Source: Myceligenerans indicum | GTDB taxonomy: Bacteria > Actinomycetota > Actinomycetes > Actinomycetales > Cellulomonadaceae | Direction of reading: 5' to 3' | Length of the DNA: 64,000 nucleotides | Assembly (NCBI RefSeq): GCF_016742955.1 | Contig: NZ_JABBYC010000007.1 | Coordinates: forward strand, 83,466-147,465 | Part shown: positions 1 to 8,536 of the stretch, piece after piece | Layout of the letters: each line of letters starts with the position of its first letter | Numbering within the stretch: position 1 is the first letter of the stretch | Position numbers and translations under genes: made by a program | Notes under the pieces: generated by a model | Databases searched by the model: none | The model's input: only the letters and a program-made list of their open reading frames with translations | What the model was told of the DNA's origin: nothing

Positions 1-603
1 GGCCAGCACGTAGCGGCGGGCGGCAGCGTCGTCGTCGGTGGAGAGCCGGGCCGCGTGCTCCAGCATCCGGGCGGTCGCGGACCAGCCGCCGTGTCGCTGC
101 GCGGCGCCCGTGGCGTGTTCGAGCTGGGACGCCATCTCCTCGGACGGGCCCAGCGCCGCCGCGGCGAGGTGCCACGCCCGCCGGTCCGGTCGCGTGGTGA
201 GAGTGCTCGCGAGGGCGCGGTGGGCCCGACGGCGGTCGACGAAGGGCGCGGCGTCGTACAGGGCGGCCGGGGTTCCGGCATCCGACCAGGACAGCGGTAC
301 CGGGTCCGTGCCGTCCAGACGGACCAGGCCGGCTCGTTCGGCGGGTGCCCAGTCCGCGTCGGTCGCCTCCGGCAGCCCGGCGAGGAACAGCGGCAGGTCC
401 TCCGGAGCCGCACTCGCCGCGGCGAGCAGGAGGTGCCGGGTCCGCTCCGGCAGGCCGGCGACGACCGTGCGCGGGTCCGGGCCGTCGCCCGTCCCGCGGC
501 TCACGAGGTCCGGGGCGCCGGTCTCCCCGGCTGTCTCGCTCCGGTCGTCACCGCCCGGGCGGGAACCCGGTGACGCAGGGCCGTCGATCGGCGCTGGGAC
601 CAC
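1..603 (-). CDS. LuxR/LAL-type regulator, 5' part only (runs off the left edge)
   Basis: Translating the minus strand from GTG at 601-603 gives an uninterrupted 201-codon frame to base 1. A GGAGGG ribosome binding site lies about 9 nt upstream. After a Pro/Gly/Asp-rich leader of about 45 residues the protein shows the middle part of large ATP-binding LuxR regulators: TVVAGLPERTRHLLL, then RRRAHRALA, then DRRAWHLAAAALGP, then a helical repeat. In that family these segments follow the NTPase domain and precede TPR-like repeats and a C-terminal LuxR helix-turn-helix, which would lie beyond base 1. The P-loop NTPase part that normally comes first is missing from this frame. The gene is therefore either a short member of the family or N-terminally truncated. 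Target and ligand are unknown. Confidence 0.7.
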   Translation of the reverse strand, partial: MVPAPIDGPASPGSRPGGDDRSETAGETGAPDLVSRGTGDGPDPRTVVAGLPERTRHLLLAAASAAPEDLPLFLAGLPEATDADWAPAERAGLVRLDGTDPVPLSWSDAGTPAALYDAAPFVDRRRAHRALASTLTTRPDRRAWHLAAAALGPSEEMASQLEHATGAAQRHGGWSATARMLEHAARLSTDDDAAARRYVLA

Positions 604-910
604 GGCGGTTCTCCCTCCAGGTGCAAGGGCGGCCGCCGTCGCCGTGAGGGACCCGGCGGCAGTGTTGCGGACCCCCGAAATCTACACCGCCGAGGGCTGC
701 ACCCTGCCCGTCCCGCCCGGCTCGTACCCGGCGTTCGTGACCGTCGCGGACACCGCCCACCGGAAGAGCGTGAGCGAGGAGGGCGAGTGATCGCCCGCTG
801 GGGCGCCGGATGGTCGTGCGCGCGGTGGCGGGTGTGGTCGTTGGCCTGAATCATGGTGAGGTCCCTGCGGGCGCGAGCCCGGGACGGCCCTACCGACGAT
901 CGGATCGAAG
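604..910. other. Intergenic region between the LuxR-type gene and sodA
   Basis: About 307 bases without a convincing gene; the open frames here have no recognisable protein content. On the minus strand an extended -10-like TGTAGATT lies at 679-686. It could drive the leftward LuxR-type gene with a leader of about 70 nt. No clear promoter or strong ribosome binding site is visible for sodA. Confidence 0.4.
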
Positions 911-1540
911 ATGCCTGCATACACGCTGCCGGACCTGCCCTACGACTACTCCGCCCTGGAACCCCACATCAGCGGTCGCATCATGGAACTGCACCACGAC
1001 AAGCACCACGCGGCGTACGTGGCGGGGGCGAACGGCGCCCTGGAGGCCCTGGCCGGGGCCCGGGCGTCCGGCGACCTCGGGGCCGTCAACCTCTACGAGA
1101 AGAACCTGGCGTTCAACCTCGGCGGCCACGTCAACCACACGATCTTCTGGAACAACCTGTCCCCGGACGGGGGTGGCGAGCCCGAGGGCGAGCTGGCGGC
1201 CGCGATCACCGAGTACTTCGCCTCGTTCGACGCCTTCAAGGCGCACTTCGCCGCCGTGGCCACGGGCATCCAGGGCTCGGGCTGGTCGGTGCTCGCGTGG
1301 GACGTGGTGGGGGAGCGGCTCTCGGTGTTCCAGCTGTTCGACCAGCAGGCGAACCTGCCGGCGGGGACCGTTCCGCTGCTGATGCTCGACATGTGGGAGC
1401 ACGCGTTCTACCTGGACTACCTGAACGTGAAGGCGGACTACGTCAAGGCGTTCTGGAACCTGGCGAACTGGGCGGACGTCGCGGCGCGGCTGGAGCGCGC
1501 CCGGTCCGCGACCAGCGGGCTGCTGACACCGGGGGCGTGA
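911..1540 (+). CDS. sodA: Superoxide dismutase, Mn/Fe family (probably Mn)
   Basis: The 209-residue protein has full family length and covers both SOD domains. It should convert superoxide to oxygen and hydrogen peroxide in the cytoplasm; no signal peptide is visible. The four metal ligands are in place: H28 in [10 protein letters not shown]76 in HVNHTIFW, and D160 and H164 in DMWEHAFY. G72 in the GGHVNH segment and a glutamine around residue 145 fit the Mn-type pattern better than the Fe-type, which is inference from family rules. The ATG follows a weak purine stretch (GGATCGAAG). A GC-rich hairpin follows the stop, so the gene looks monocistronic. Confidence 0.96.
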   Translation: MPAYTLPDLPYDYSALEPHISGRIMELHHDKHHAAYVAGANGALEALAGARASGDLGAVNLYEKNLAFNLGGHVNHTIFWNNLSPDGGGEPEGELAAAITEYFASFDAFKAHFAAVATGIQGSGWSVLAWDVVGERLSVFQLFDQQANLPAGTVPLLMLDMWEHAFYLDYLNVKADYVKAFWNLANWADVAARLERARSATSGLLTPGA

Positions 1541-1548
1541 AGGCCCCA

Positions 1549-1565
1549 CGGCGGGGTGCCCGCCG
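1549..1565 (+). terminator. Hairpin after sodA
   Basis: Perfect 7-bp stem CGGCGGG/CCCGCCG with a GTG loop, 8 bases after the sodA stop. There is no T tract, as is usual for terminator-like hairpins in high-GC actinobacteria. Confidence 0.55.
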
Positions 1566-1788
1566 AGAGGCCGGCGTGCGTCCCACGGCCCGGCCTGGCA
1601 CGGCAGACCGGAGCAGGTCGCGGCCGGTGTCCGCCACGGCCGGGGCTGCGGGCCCCCGCGCGCGGGGCGGGGTACCGGGATGTATCGTCCCAGACAGCTG
1701 CAACGTCTCACCGTGTCATCACCGGTGTGCACGTCATCGACCGCAGGCACAACGCGCCTGACCAGCCATTACGTCGCTGGGAGCATGC

Positions 1789-3240
1789 ATGGCACACCTT
1801 GAGACGGAGGCGCCGGCAGGAGGGGCCGCGACACGGGTCACACTGCTGACCCTCACGGCGATGGTCGTCGGCTCCATGGTCGGGGCCGGGGTCTTCTCCC
1901 TGCCGAGCAGGTTCTCGCAGGAGACCGGGGTCGCGGGCGCTCTCATCGCCTGGGCGGTGGCCGGGACGGGCATGCTCATGCTCGCGTTCGTGTTCCAGCG
2001 GCTCGCGATCCGCAAGCCCGAGCTCGATGCCGGGGTCTACGCCTACGCCAAGGCGGGGTTCGGGGAGTACACGGGGTTCTTCTCCGCCGCGGGCTACTGG
2101 GCCAGCGCGTGCGTCGGCAACGTCACCTACTGGGTGCTCATCATGTCGACGCTGGGGCAGTGGGTGCCGGCGCTCGGCGCGGGGGACACCGTGCTCGCCA
2201 TCGTGCTCTCGACGGTGGGGCTGTGGCTGTTCTTCCTGCTGGTGCGGCGCGGAGTCAAGGAGGCGACGGCGATCAACCGGATCGTGACGGTCGCCAAGGT
2301 CATTCCGATCATCGTCTTCGTCCTGCTCGCGCTGTTCGTCTTCGACCCGGCCGCCTTCGCCGAGAACTGGGGCGGAGCCGACTATGCGGGCTCCCTGTTC
2401 TCGCAGGTGCGCGGCACCATGCTGGTGACGGTCTTCGTGTTCCTCGGGGTCGAGGGAGCCAGTGTCTACTCGCGGCACGCCCGCCGCCGGGAGGACGTGG
2501 GCCGGGCGACGATCCTCGGGTTCGTGAGCGTGCTGGCGGTGTTCGCGTCCGTGACGATCGTGTCCTACGGCATCCTTCCGATGAGCGAGCTCGCCGAGCT
2601 GCACCAGCCGTCGATGGCGGGCGTGCTGGAGGCCGCCGTCGGCGAGTGGGGCACCGTGTTCGTCTCGGTCGGCCTGATCGTCTCCGTGCTCGGCGCCTAC
2701 CTGGCGTGGACGCTCATGGCGGCCGAGGTGCTGTACGTCGCCGCCAAGGACCGCGACATGCCTCGCTTCCTCGCCCGCCTGACGGATCGGGACGTGCCGG
2801 TCAACGCGCTGCTGCTGAGCACGTCGCTGTCGATGGTGGTGCTGGTGCTGACGTACTTCTCGGAGGACGCCTTCGACTTCGCGCTCGACATGACCGCGGT
2901 GATGACCCTCATCCCGTTCCTGCTCGCGACGCTCTACGCGCTCAAGCTCCGCGTGACGGGCGAGACCTACGCAGGGGCGCGGGCCGCGACCCTGCGCGGA
3001 GACCTGCTGGTGGCGGTGGTCGCCACCGTCTACACGGCCTTCCTGGTCTTCGCCGCCGGCCTCTCGCTCGTGCTGGTCTCCTTCCTCTTCTACGCCCCGG
3101 CGACGATCCTCTTCCGCATGACACGTCGCGAACAGGGGCGCCGTGTCTTCGCGCCCATGGAGCTGGCCATGTTCGTGGTGGTGCTGGCCATCGCCGTGGT
3201 CGCCGTCGTCGGGCTCGCCGCCGGACGGATCTCGATCTAG
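1789..3240 (+). CDS. arcD: Arginine/ornithine-type antiporter, APC superfamily
   Basis: The 483-residue integral membrane protein has about 12-13 hydrophobic helices. The APC-family motif GSMVGAGVFSLP sits in the first helix (residues 28-39), followed by the PELDAGVYAYAKAGFGEYTGF loop region typical of ArcD/LysI basic amino acid exchangers. Family members exchange arginine for ornithine or related amino acids. The arginine deiminase gene starts 42 bp downstream on the same strand, which supports an arginine substrate. An upstream ATG at 1785 is out of frame; ATG 1789 follows GGGAG by about 5 nt. No arcB or arcC lies in the window, so citrulline or ammonia may be the counter-product. That is inference. 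Confidence 0.85.
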   Translation: MAHLETEAPAGGAATRVTLLTLTAMVVGSMVGAGVFSLPSRFSQETGVAGALIAWAVAGTGMLMLAFVFQRLAIRKPELDAGVYAYAKAGFGEYTGFFSAAGYWASACVGNVTYWVLIMSTLGQWVPALGAGDTVLAIVLSTVGLWLFFLLVRRGVKEATAINRIVTVAKVIPIIVFVLLALFVFDPAAFAENWGGADYAGSLFSQVRGTMLVTVFVFLGVEGASVYSRHARRREDVGRATILGFVSVLAVFASVTIVSYGILPMSELAELHQPSMAGVLEAAVGEWGTVFVSVGLIVSVLGAYLAWTLMAAEVLYVAAKDRDMPRFLARLTDRDVPVNALLLSTSLSMVVLVLTYFSEDAFDFALDMTAVMTLIPFLLATLYALKLRVTGETYAGARAATLRGDLLVAVVATVYTAFLVFAAGLSLVLVSFLFYAPATILFRMTRREQGRRVFAPMELAMFVVVLAIAVVAVVGLAAGRISI

Positions 3241-3282
3241 CTCGTCTCCTGTCGACCATGCCAGCCGAGGAAGGATCCCCTC

Positions 3283-4536
3283 ATGACCACCACACAGCCT
3301 GCTCCGGTCCATGGCGTCCACTCGGAGGTGGGCCGCCTGCGCAAGGTGCTGGTGTGCGCACCCGGCCTGGCCCACGAACGGCTCACCCCGACCAATTCCG
3401 ACAGCCTGCTGTTCGACGACGTCATGTGGGTGGAGTCGGCGCAGCGGGACCACCTGGACTTCGTCAACAAGCTGACCAACCGCGGGGTGGAGGTCGTCGA
3501 GCTGCACGAGCTGCTCGCCCAGACCATGGCGATCCCCGAGGCACGTTCCTGGCTGCTGGACCGCAAGATCGTGCCCAACCTGGTCGGGCTGGGCCTCGTC
3601 GAGGGGGCGCGAGCCTACCTGGACACGTTGACGCCGAGCGAGCTGGCCCGCTTCCTCATCGGCGGGTTGTCCACCGCGGATCTGCCCCAGGACTACCGCA
3701 CCGGATACGCGGCCCTGGCGCGCGAGTCGCCCGACGCCCGCGAGTACCTCCTGGCGCCGCTGCCCAACACCCTGTACACGCGCGACACGACGTGCTGGGT
3801 CTACGGCGGGCTCACGCTCAACCCGCTGTACTGGCCGGCCCGCACGGAGGAGACGCTGCTGATGAAGGCGATCTACTCCTTCCATCCCGACTACCGGACC
3901 TCGACCGTGTGGTGGGGCGACCCGGAGCAGGACTGGGGGCAGGCCTCGCTGGAGGGCGGCGACGTCATGCCCATCGGCAGGGGAGCCGTCCTGGTCGGTA
4001 TGAGCGAGCGCACGTCGCGGCAGGCCATCACCCAGTTCGCCAAGGCCCTGTTCGACGCCGGTGCCGCGCAGCAGGTGGTCGTCGCCGGGATGCCGAAGCT
4101 GCGAGCGGCCATGCACCTCGACACCGTGTTCACGTTCGCCGACGTCGACCTCGTCACGGTCCACCCGACGATCGTCGACGGTATCCACCCCTACGTGCTG
4201 CGCCCCAGCGACAAGGCTCCGGGGATCGAGGTGACCGACGACGGCGGCACCCCCTTCGTGGACGTGGTGGCGCGCGCGATGGGGCTGCCGTCCCTGCGCG
4301 TGGTGGAGACCGCGGGCGACGCCTACGCCTCGGAGCGCCAGCAGTGGGACTCCGGCAACAACGCCGTCGCCCTCGAACCCGGCGTGGTGTTCACCTACGA
4401 CCGCAACACGATGACGAACGCGGCCCTGCGCCGCGCCGGGGTCGAGGTCATCACCATCGTCGGCGCCGAGCTCGGCCGCGGGCGGGGCGGGGGACATTGC
4501 ATGACCTGCCCGATCACGCGGGACGCGATCGACTGA
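3283..4536 (+). CDS. arcA: Arginine deiminase
   Basis: The 417-residue enzyme hydrolyses L-arginine to L-citrulline and ammonia. All catalytic residues of the family are visible: D168 in YTRD, E224 in [10 protein letters not shown]278 and D280 in MHLDTVFTF, and the nucleophile C406 in GGGHCMTCP. Full length and residue spacing match bacterial ArcA. The start ATG follows GAGGAAGG at good distance. It is downstream of the antiporter arcD and probably in one transcript. No ornithine carbamoyltransferase or carbamate kinase follows, so this pair alone would give acid tolerance through ammonia rather than ATP, unless arcB and arcC lie elsewhere. Confidence 0.96.
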   Translation: MTTTQPAPVHGVHSEVGRLRKVLVCAPGLAHERLTPTNSDSLLFDDVMWVESAQRDHLDFVNKLTNRGVEVVELHELLAQTMAIPEARSWLLDRKIVPNLVGLGLVEGARAYLDTLTPSELARFLIGGLSTADLPQDYRTGYAALARESPDAREYLLAPLPNTLYTRDTTCWVYGGLTLNPLYWPARTEETLLMKAIYSFHPDYRTSTVWWGDPEQDWGQASLEGGDVMPIGRGAVLVGMSERTSRQAITQFAKALFDAGAAQQVVVAGMPKLRAAMHLDTVFTFADVDLVTVHPTIVDGIHPYVLRPSDKAPGIEVTDDGGTPFVDVVARAMGLPSLRVVETAGDAYASERQQWDSGNNAVALEPGVVFTYDRNTMTNAALRRAGVEVITIVGAELGRGRGGGHCMTCPITRDAID

Positions 4537-4561
4537 GGCGGGCCATGGCCCCGCGCGGCGC

Positions 4562-5770
4562 TCAGGAGCGCTCGTCCTGCGCGTCCAGGGCTCGGGCGGC
4601 GAGGGTGAGGCGTAGGGCGATCTCGGCGTTCGTCTCGACCTGCTCGTAGCCGTCGGCACCGAGACGCACGATGACCACGCCGGTCTCCGGGGCGACCACC
4701 ATCACCTGACCGAAGCGGCCCAGGGCGGCCGTCGTGCCGTCCGCCTCGTCGAGGCCCCACCATCCGCCCCGGTAGGAGAACCGGGCAACCTGCCAGTCCA
4801 CGACGGGCGGGGTCTCCTTGACGGTCAGCGCGGAGGCCACCGTGTCCCGTGGGACGACCTGCCGTCCGTCCACCCGGCCGCCGTCCAGGAGGAGCTGACC
4901 CACCCGGGCCAGGTCCCGTGCGGTGAGCACCGCACCGCTCTCGTGCCAGGGAAAGCCTTCGCCGTCGACCAGCCAGCGCGCCTCGTGCTCGGCGCCGAGC
5001 TCGTCCCAGAAGGCGGGGAGGGCGTGGGCGTCCAGCGTCTCCCCGGTCGCGCGCTCGTACGCGAGCCCCAGCAGGTTCGGTGCGTAGTCGTTGTACACGA
5101 AGCTGCCCGGCGGCGCCTCGATCTGCGTCCGCGTCAGCACGGTGGAACGCAGGTCGCTCGCGTAGTAGACACGGGCGGCGTCCTGGTCGAGCCAGGGGAA
5201 TCCCGCCTCGGCGTCGAACGCGACCCCGGAGCGCATGTCGAGCAGGTCCCGCAGCGTGACGGCGGTGAAGCGGGCGTCCCGCTCGGCGAGCTCGGGGACG
5301 TAGGTGGTGATCGCCTCGTCCAGGTCGATCACGCCCTCCGCCTCGGCGCGAGCCAGCAGGAGGGCCAGCAGCGACTTGCTGACGGAGAAGGCAGGGAGCG
5401 GGTCGTCGGGCGTGACGCCGTCGGCGTACCACTCGCAGATGACCTCTCCGTCGCGCACCACGACCAGCGCTCTCGCCCCGCCCGCGCGCAGGTGGAGGTC
5501 GGCGTTCCCGTCCGTGCCGAGCGCGGCCTCGACGTCCCGGCAGTCCGGATTCTCGGGCCATGCCCGTGGGCCGGAGGAGGCGGGGACCGTCACCGCGTGC
5601 TTCCACAGCACGTCGTCCGTCCCCGCGTCGCCGTGGGTCAGGACCCGGCCGGCGTACGCGAGGTCGCCGTCGCTCAGGGCCGTGGCCGCCGCGAGGAGGC
5701 CCAGGGCGAGGACCGTCACGGCCAGGACGCCGCCCAGAACGGTACGACGGCGGGGCCCGTGTGTGCTCAT
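4562..5770 (-). CDS. Secreted or membrane-anchored serine hydrolase, beta-lactamase (S12) family
   Basis: The 402-residue protein starts at ATG 5770; the open frame extends further upstream, but that part is low-complexity antisense sequence. Residues 10-32 form one hydrophobic N-terminal helix (signal or anchor) after an MSTHGPRRR charged start. The S-x-x-K catalytic motif is S129-V-S-K132 in AFSVSKSLL, and the Tyr motif is Y226-N-D in GSFVYNDY. RDLLDMRSGVAFD is a common family signature. The fold is shared by class C beta-lactamases, D-aminopeptidases and esterases, so the substrate cannot be named. It is convergent with arcA, with 25 bases between the stops. Confidence 0.85.
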   Translation of the reverse strand: MSTHGPRRRTVLGGVLAVTVLALGLLAAATALSDGDLAYAGRVLTHGDAGTDDVLWKHAVTVPASSGPRAWPENPDCRDVEAALGTDGNADLHLRAGGARALVVVRDGEVICEWYADGVTPDDPLPAFSVSKSLLALLLARAEAEGVIDLDEAITTYVPELAERDARFTAVTLRDLLDMRSGVAFDAEAGFPWLDQDAARVYYASDLRSTVLTRTQIEAPPGSFVYNDYAPNLLGLAYERATGETLDAHALPAFWDELGAEHEARWLVDGEGFPWHESGAVLTARDLARVGQLLLDGGRVDGRQVVPRDTVASALTVKETPPVVDWQVARFSYRGGWWGLDEADGTTAALGRFGQVMVVAPETGVVIVRLGADGYEQVETNAEIALRLTLAARALDAQDERS

Positions 5771-5822
5771 GCGATCACTGTAGGGAGCATTTCCGGGCGG
5801 TACGGGAAAACCGCCGGCCGGC

Positions 5823-7112
5823 TCAGCCGCGCGCCGGCTGGAGTTCGTCCAGGTCCCGCAGGTGCCGGATCGGGCTGCGCCAGATGATGACCGGTGCGAG
5901 GAGCATGACGAACGCGGAGGCGACGAGGACGGTGCGTGTCCCGGCCAGTCCGGCCGCCGCGCCTGCGACCAGCCCGCCGAGGGGAATCGCACCCCAGGAC
6001 ACGAAGCGCACCGTCGCCATCACGCGCGACAGCAGCTCGGGCGGGCTGGCGACCTGCCGGTAGGTGCGGGTCACCACGCTGCCGGGGACGACGGTCGCGG
6101 CGAACAGCAGGTTGCCCAGGGCGAAGCACACCCAGCCGAGGTATCCCACGCCGGCGGGGATCAGCAGAGCCGCGAGGAACCCGGCCACGCCGTCGTACAG
6201 CACGATCCGCGCCGAACCGAAGCGCCGCACCAGCCACGGTGTCACGGCCGCGGCGGCCAGCGCCCCGGCGCCCTCGACGGCCAGCAGCACCCCGACCAGC
6301 GCGGGAGGCGTGTCGAGCTCCCGGACGAGGTAGACCGTGAACAGGGCGAGCTGGGCACCGCACACCGCGTTCGTCACGAAGGCCCACCAGGTCGCCGGGG
6401 CCATCACGGGGTGGTGCATGACGAACCGGAACCCGTCGGCGATCTGCGATCGCATCGAGGCGGGGAGATCGCCCGCGGGCCGGCGTCGCTCGGGGAGGCG
6501 GTGCAGCAGCGCGGCGGAGGCGAGGTAGGAGACGGCGTCGGCCAACAGGGCACCCGCGGCTCCCGCGACCTGCACGAGGAGGCCGCCGAGCGAGGGGCCG
6601 CCGAGCTGGCTCGCGGCATGAGTGCCGGAGATCAAGGAGTTGCGGGCCGTGAGTTCTTCCCGGGGGACCACCGAGGGCAGGAACGTGGTGTTCGCGGCGA
6701 AGAACAGCACCTCGGCGGCGTTGAGGACCAGCGCCACCAGGACGAGGTGCCAGAAGGTCAGGTGCCCGGCCCAGGCGGCGAGCGGCACGCTGAGCAGGAC
6801 CGCGGCCCGGACCAGGTCGCACGCCACCTGCACGGCTCGCAGCGGCAGGCGGTGCACGATCGCGCCGGCCGGCAGGCCCAGCACGATCCACGCGACGTAC
6901 GACGCCGCGGCGAGCACGCCGGTCCGCAGCGGGCCGGCGCCCAGGACGGTCACCGCCACCAGCGGCATCGCGACGACGGTGACCGCGCTGCCCAGGTTGC
7001 TCGTGGCGGTCGCGGACCAGTAGAGCCAGAACGGGCGGGAGCCGAGCCGGTCCTGGGTGATGTCGTCCCGGGTGCTTCCGGTGGGGCCGGTGGCCCGTCC
7101 TGATGCGCGCAT
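5823..7112 (-). CDS. MFS transporter (probable exporter)
   Basis: The 429-residue protein has about 12 membrane helices. Features such as FWLYWSATATSNLGSA at the N terminus and SLISGTHAASQLGGPSLGGLLVQ in the middle are typical of the MFS subgroup near enterobactin exporter EntS and macrolide exporters. The start ATG at 7112 is preceded by GAGGAGGACAGG. It is divergent from an HxlR-type regulator, and an operator palindrome lies between the two genes, so the exporter is likely controlled by that regulator. The exported compound is unknown. Confidence 0.85.
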   Translation of the reverse strand: MRASGRATGPTGSTRDDITQDRLGSRPFWLYWSATATSNLGSAVTVVAMPLVAVTVLGAGPLRTGVLAAASYVAWIVLGLPAGAIVHRLPLRAVQVACDLVRAAVLLSVPLAAWAGHLTFWHLVLVALVLNAAEVLFFAANTTFLPSVVPREELTARNSLISGTHAASQLGGPSLGGLLVQVAGAAGALLADAVSYLASAALLHRLPERRRPAGDLPASMRSQIADGFRFVMHHPVMAPATWWAFVTNAVCGAQLALFTVYLVRELDTPPALVGVLLAVEGAGALAAAAVTPWLVRRFGSARIVLYDGVAGFLAALLIPAGVGYLGWVCFALGNLLFAATVVPGSVVTRTYRQVASPPELLSRVMATVRFVSWGAIPLGGLVAGAAAGLAGTRTVLVASAFVMLLAPVIIWRSPIRHLRDLDELQPARG

Positions 7113-7130
7113 CCTGTCCTCCTCGATGTG

Positions 7131-7147
7131 AGTTCCAATTTGGAACT
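7131..7147. promoter_or_regulatory. Perfect 17-bp operator palindrome between MFS gene and HxlR-peroxiredoxin gene
   Basis: AGTTCCAA-T-TTGGAACT is an 8-bp perfect inverted repeat around one central base. It is AT-richer than its surroundings and sits 19 bp upstream of the MFS start. HxlR/DUF24 dimers bind short palindromes in such shared promoters, so autoregulation and control of the exporter are likely inferences. Confidence 0.7.
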
Positions 7148-7223
7148 GACTGCCGGAAGTGTGACAGGATCGCCAGGGCATGGGCAAGCCGTGCCGAGGA
7201 CGGCGCCCGGAGAGGAAGCCTTC

Positions 7224-8105
7224 GTGAGACGTGAGGACCTGGCCGACGCCGACTGCGGCATCGCGCAGACTCTCGGCGTGGTCGGCGACTGGCAGAGCCT
7301 GCTGGTGCTGCGCGAGGCCGCCGCCGGCGTCACCCGGTTCGAGGGATTCGACCGGGCGCTCGGGTTCAGCCGCCGGGCGCTGACCGAGCGCCTCGGCGCG
7401 CTGGTGGAGCACGGGATCCTGCGCAAGGAGGCCTACTCGGACCGTCCGCCGCGCTACGACTACGTCCTCACCCCGCGCGGCGAGTCCCTGCTTCCCGTCC
7501 TGGTCGCGCTCCAGGAGTGGGGGACGCAGCACCTGCTCGGTGACGGGGAGACCAGCGGCGCACCGGGCGACGCCGAACTCCGTCGCGTCAGCGGTCTGCT
7601 CGGGACGACACCACCCGACGTCGTCCTCGCCACCCAGGACGGCGCCACTGTGCACCTGCAAGACCCGGACCTGTGGACGGTCGCCTTCTTCTTCCCCGGC
7701 GCCTACGCGCCCGAGTCGCACTCCTACCCGCCCGGCTGGTCGGCGGTACCGGGCGCGCGGGGCTGCACCCTGGAATGCCGCTCCTACGCGACCCGGCACC
7801 AGGCGCTGCGCGATGCCGGGGCGCGGGTGCTCGGAATCAGCACGCAGCACCCCGAACAGCTCGCGGCGTTCAGCGCCTTCGCCGGGCTGCCGTACACGCT
7901 GGCGTCGGACCAGGACGGACGCGCGGCATCCGCGCTGCGGCTCCCGGTCTTCCGCGCCGGCGGATCGGACCGGCTCAAGCGGGTCACCCTCCTGCTCGAC
8001 CCGGCCGGAACGGTCCGCCACGTCCAGGCTCCGGTGACCGACCCGGCCGGGGCCGTCGACGAGATGCTGGACGTGGTGTCGGCGGCGAGCGCGCGGACGC
8101 GCTGA
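7224..8105 (+). CDS. HxlR-type transcription factor fused to a peroxiredoxin-like domain
   Basis: I chose GTG 7224 because GGAGAGGAAG precedes it. The in-frame ATG at 7128 would put the operator at 7131-7147 inside the coding region. The 293 residues divide in two. Residues about 8-105 are a winged-helix HxlR/DUF24 domain (RFEGFDRALGFSRRALTERL recognition region). Residues about 130-290 resemble AhpC/TSA or PrxQ redoxins (TVAFFFPGAY, GCTLECRSYATRH, VLGISTQ, LPYTLASDQDG). C11 sits where HxlR regulators such as YodB and HypR carry their redox-sensing cysteine. C181 matches the peroxidatic position and C185 a possible partner. A combined peroxide or electrophile sensor is inferred. Confidence 0.82.
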   Translation: MRREDLADADCGIAQTLGVVGDWQSLLVLREAAAGVTRFEGFDRALGFSRRALTERLGALVEHGILRKEAYSDRPPRYDYVLTPRGESLLPVLVALQEWGTQHLLGDGETSGAPGDAELRRVSGLLGTTPPDVVLATQDGATVHLQDPDLWTVAFFFPGAYAPESHSYPPGWSAVPGARGCTLECRSYATRHQALRDAGARVLGISTQHPEQLAAFSAFAGLPYTLASDQDGRAASALRLPVFRAGGSDRLKRVTLLLDPAGTVRHVQAPVTDPAGAVDEMLDVVSAASARTR

Positions 8106-8151
8106 GGAGGCGCGTGCCAGCATGTGTCACATCCTGCCTCGCGGTGGCCGC

Positions 8152-8406
8152 TCAATCGGATCCCGTCGGCATCCCGCAGGACCACCAGCCCCCGTCCAGC
8201 CGAACGGGGTCGGTGCAGGGCATGCCGTGCATGTCCAGGTGGGGCGTGCGGTGGGGCGAGTAGATGTAGCCCCCGGCGTCGTCGACCAGACGGGCCCACT
8301 GCGGAACGAAGATCGTCACCGTGTCCGGGTCGTCGGTCGCGTGGTGCACGTCGACGGAGCCGGTCACGGCGACGAACTCCAGGGTCGGGGGGAGCTCGGC
8401 GTACAT
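8152..8406 (-). CDS. Hypothetical protein, start uncertain
   Basis: The 84-residue frame has a coherent composition, with FVAVTGSVDVHHA, VTIFVPQWARLVDDAGGYIY and LDGGWWSC segments, but I do not recognise a family. The same frame stays open upstream to about 8545 and reads like protein (DDARQGFQTLRPALDDVVELAARGD, positions before M). No ATG, GTG or TTG start occurs there. The real start may be an unusual codon, or the 5' end may be damaged. It lies downstream of the ABC ATPase gene on the same strand. Confidence 0.45.
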   Translation of the reverse strand: MYAELPPTLEFVAVTGSVDVHHATDDPDTVTIFVPQWARLVDDAGGYIYSPHRTPHLDMHGMPCTDPVRLDGGWWSCGMPTGSD

Positions 8407-8536
8407 CCCGTCGAGGTCACCGCGCGCGGCGAGCTCGACGACGTCGTCGAGGGCGGGACGCAGCGTCTGGAAGCCCTGCCGTGCGTCGTCGTGCGACAGG
8501 CCTGCTCTTCCCGGCAGCCCACCGGTGTCGGGCGGT

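Noticed and set aside
38..790. A 250-codon plus-strand frame at the left edge
   Set aside because: Low-complexity Ala/Arg/Ser/Pro translation; the opposite strand encodes recognisable LuxR/LAL-type protein over the same bases.
1708..4659. A 983-codon open frame on the minus strand opposite arcD and arcA
   Set aside because: It is antisense to two clearly functional genes; its composition is Arg/His/Gly/Asp-rich without motifs, as expected from GC-rich codon bias.
7128..7223. ATG 7128 as start of the HxlR-peroxiredoxin gene
   Set aside because: It would place the 17-bp operator within the first codons and has no ribosome binding site, while GTG 7224 has GGAGAGGAAG.
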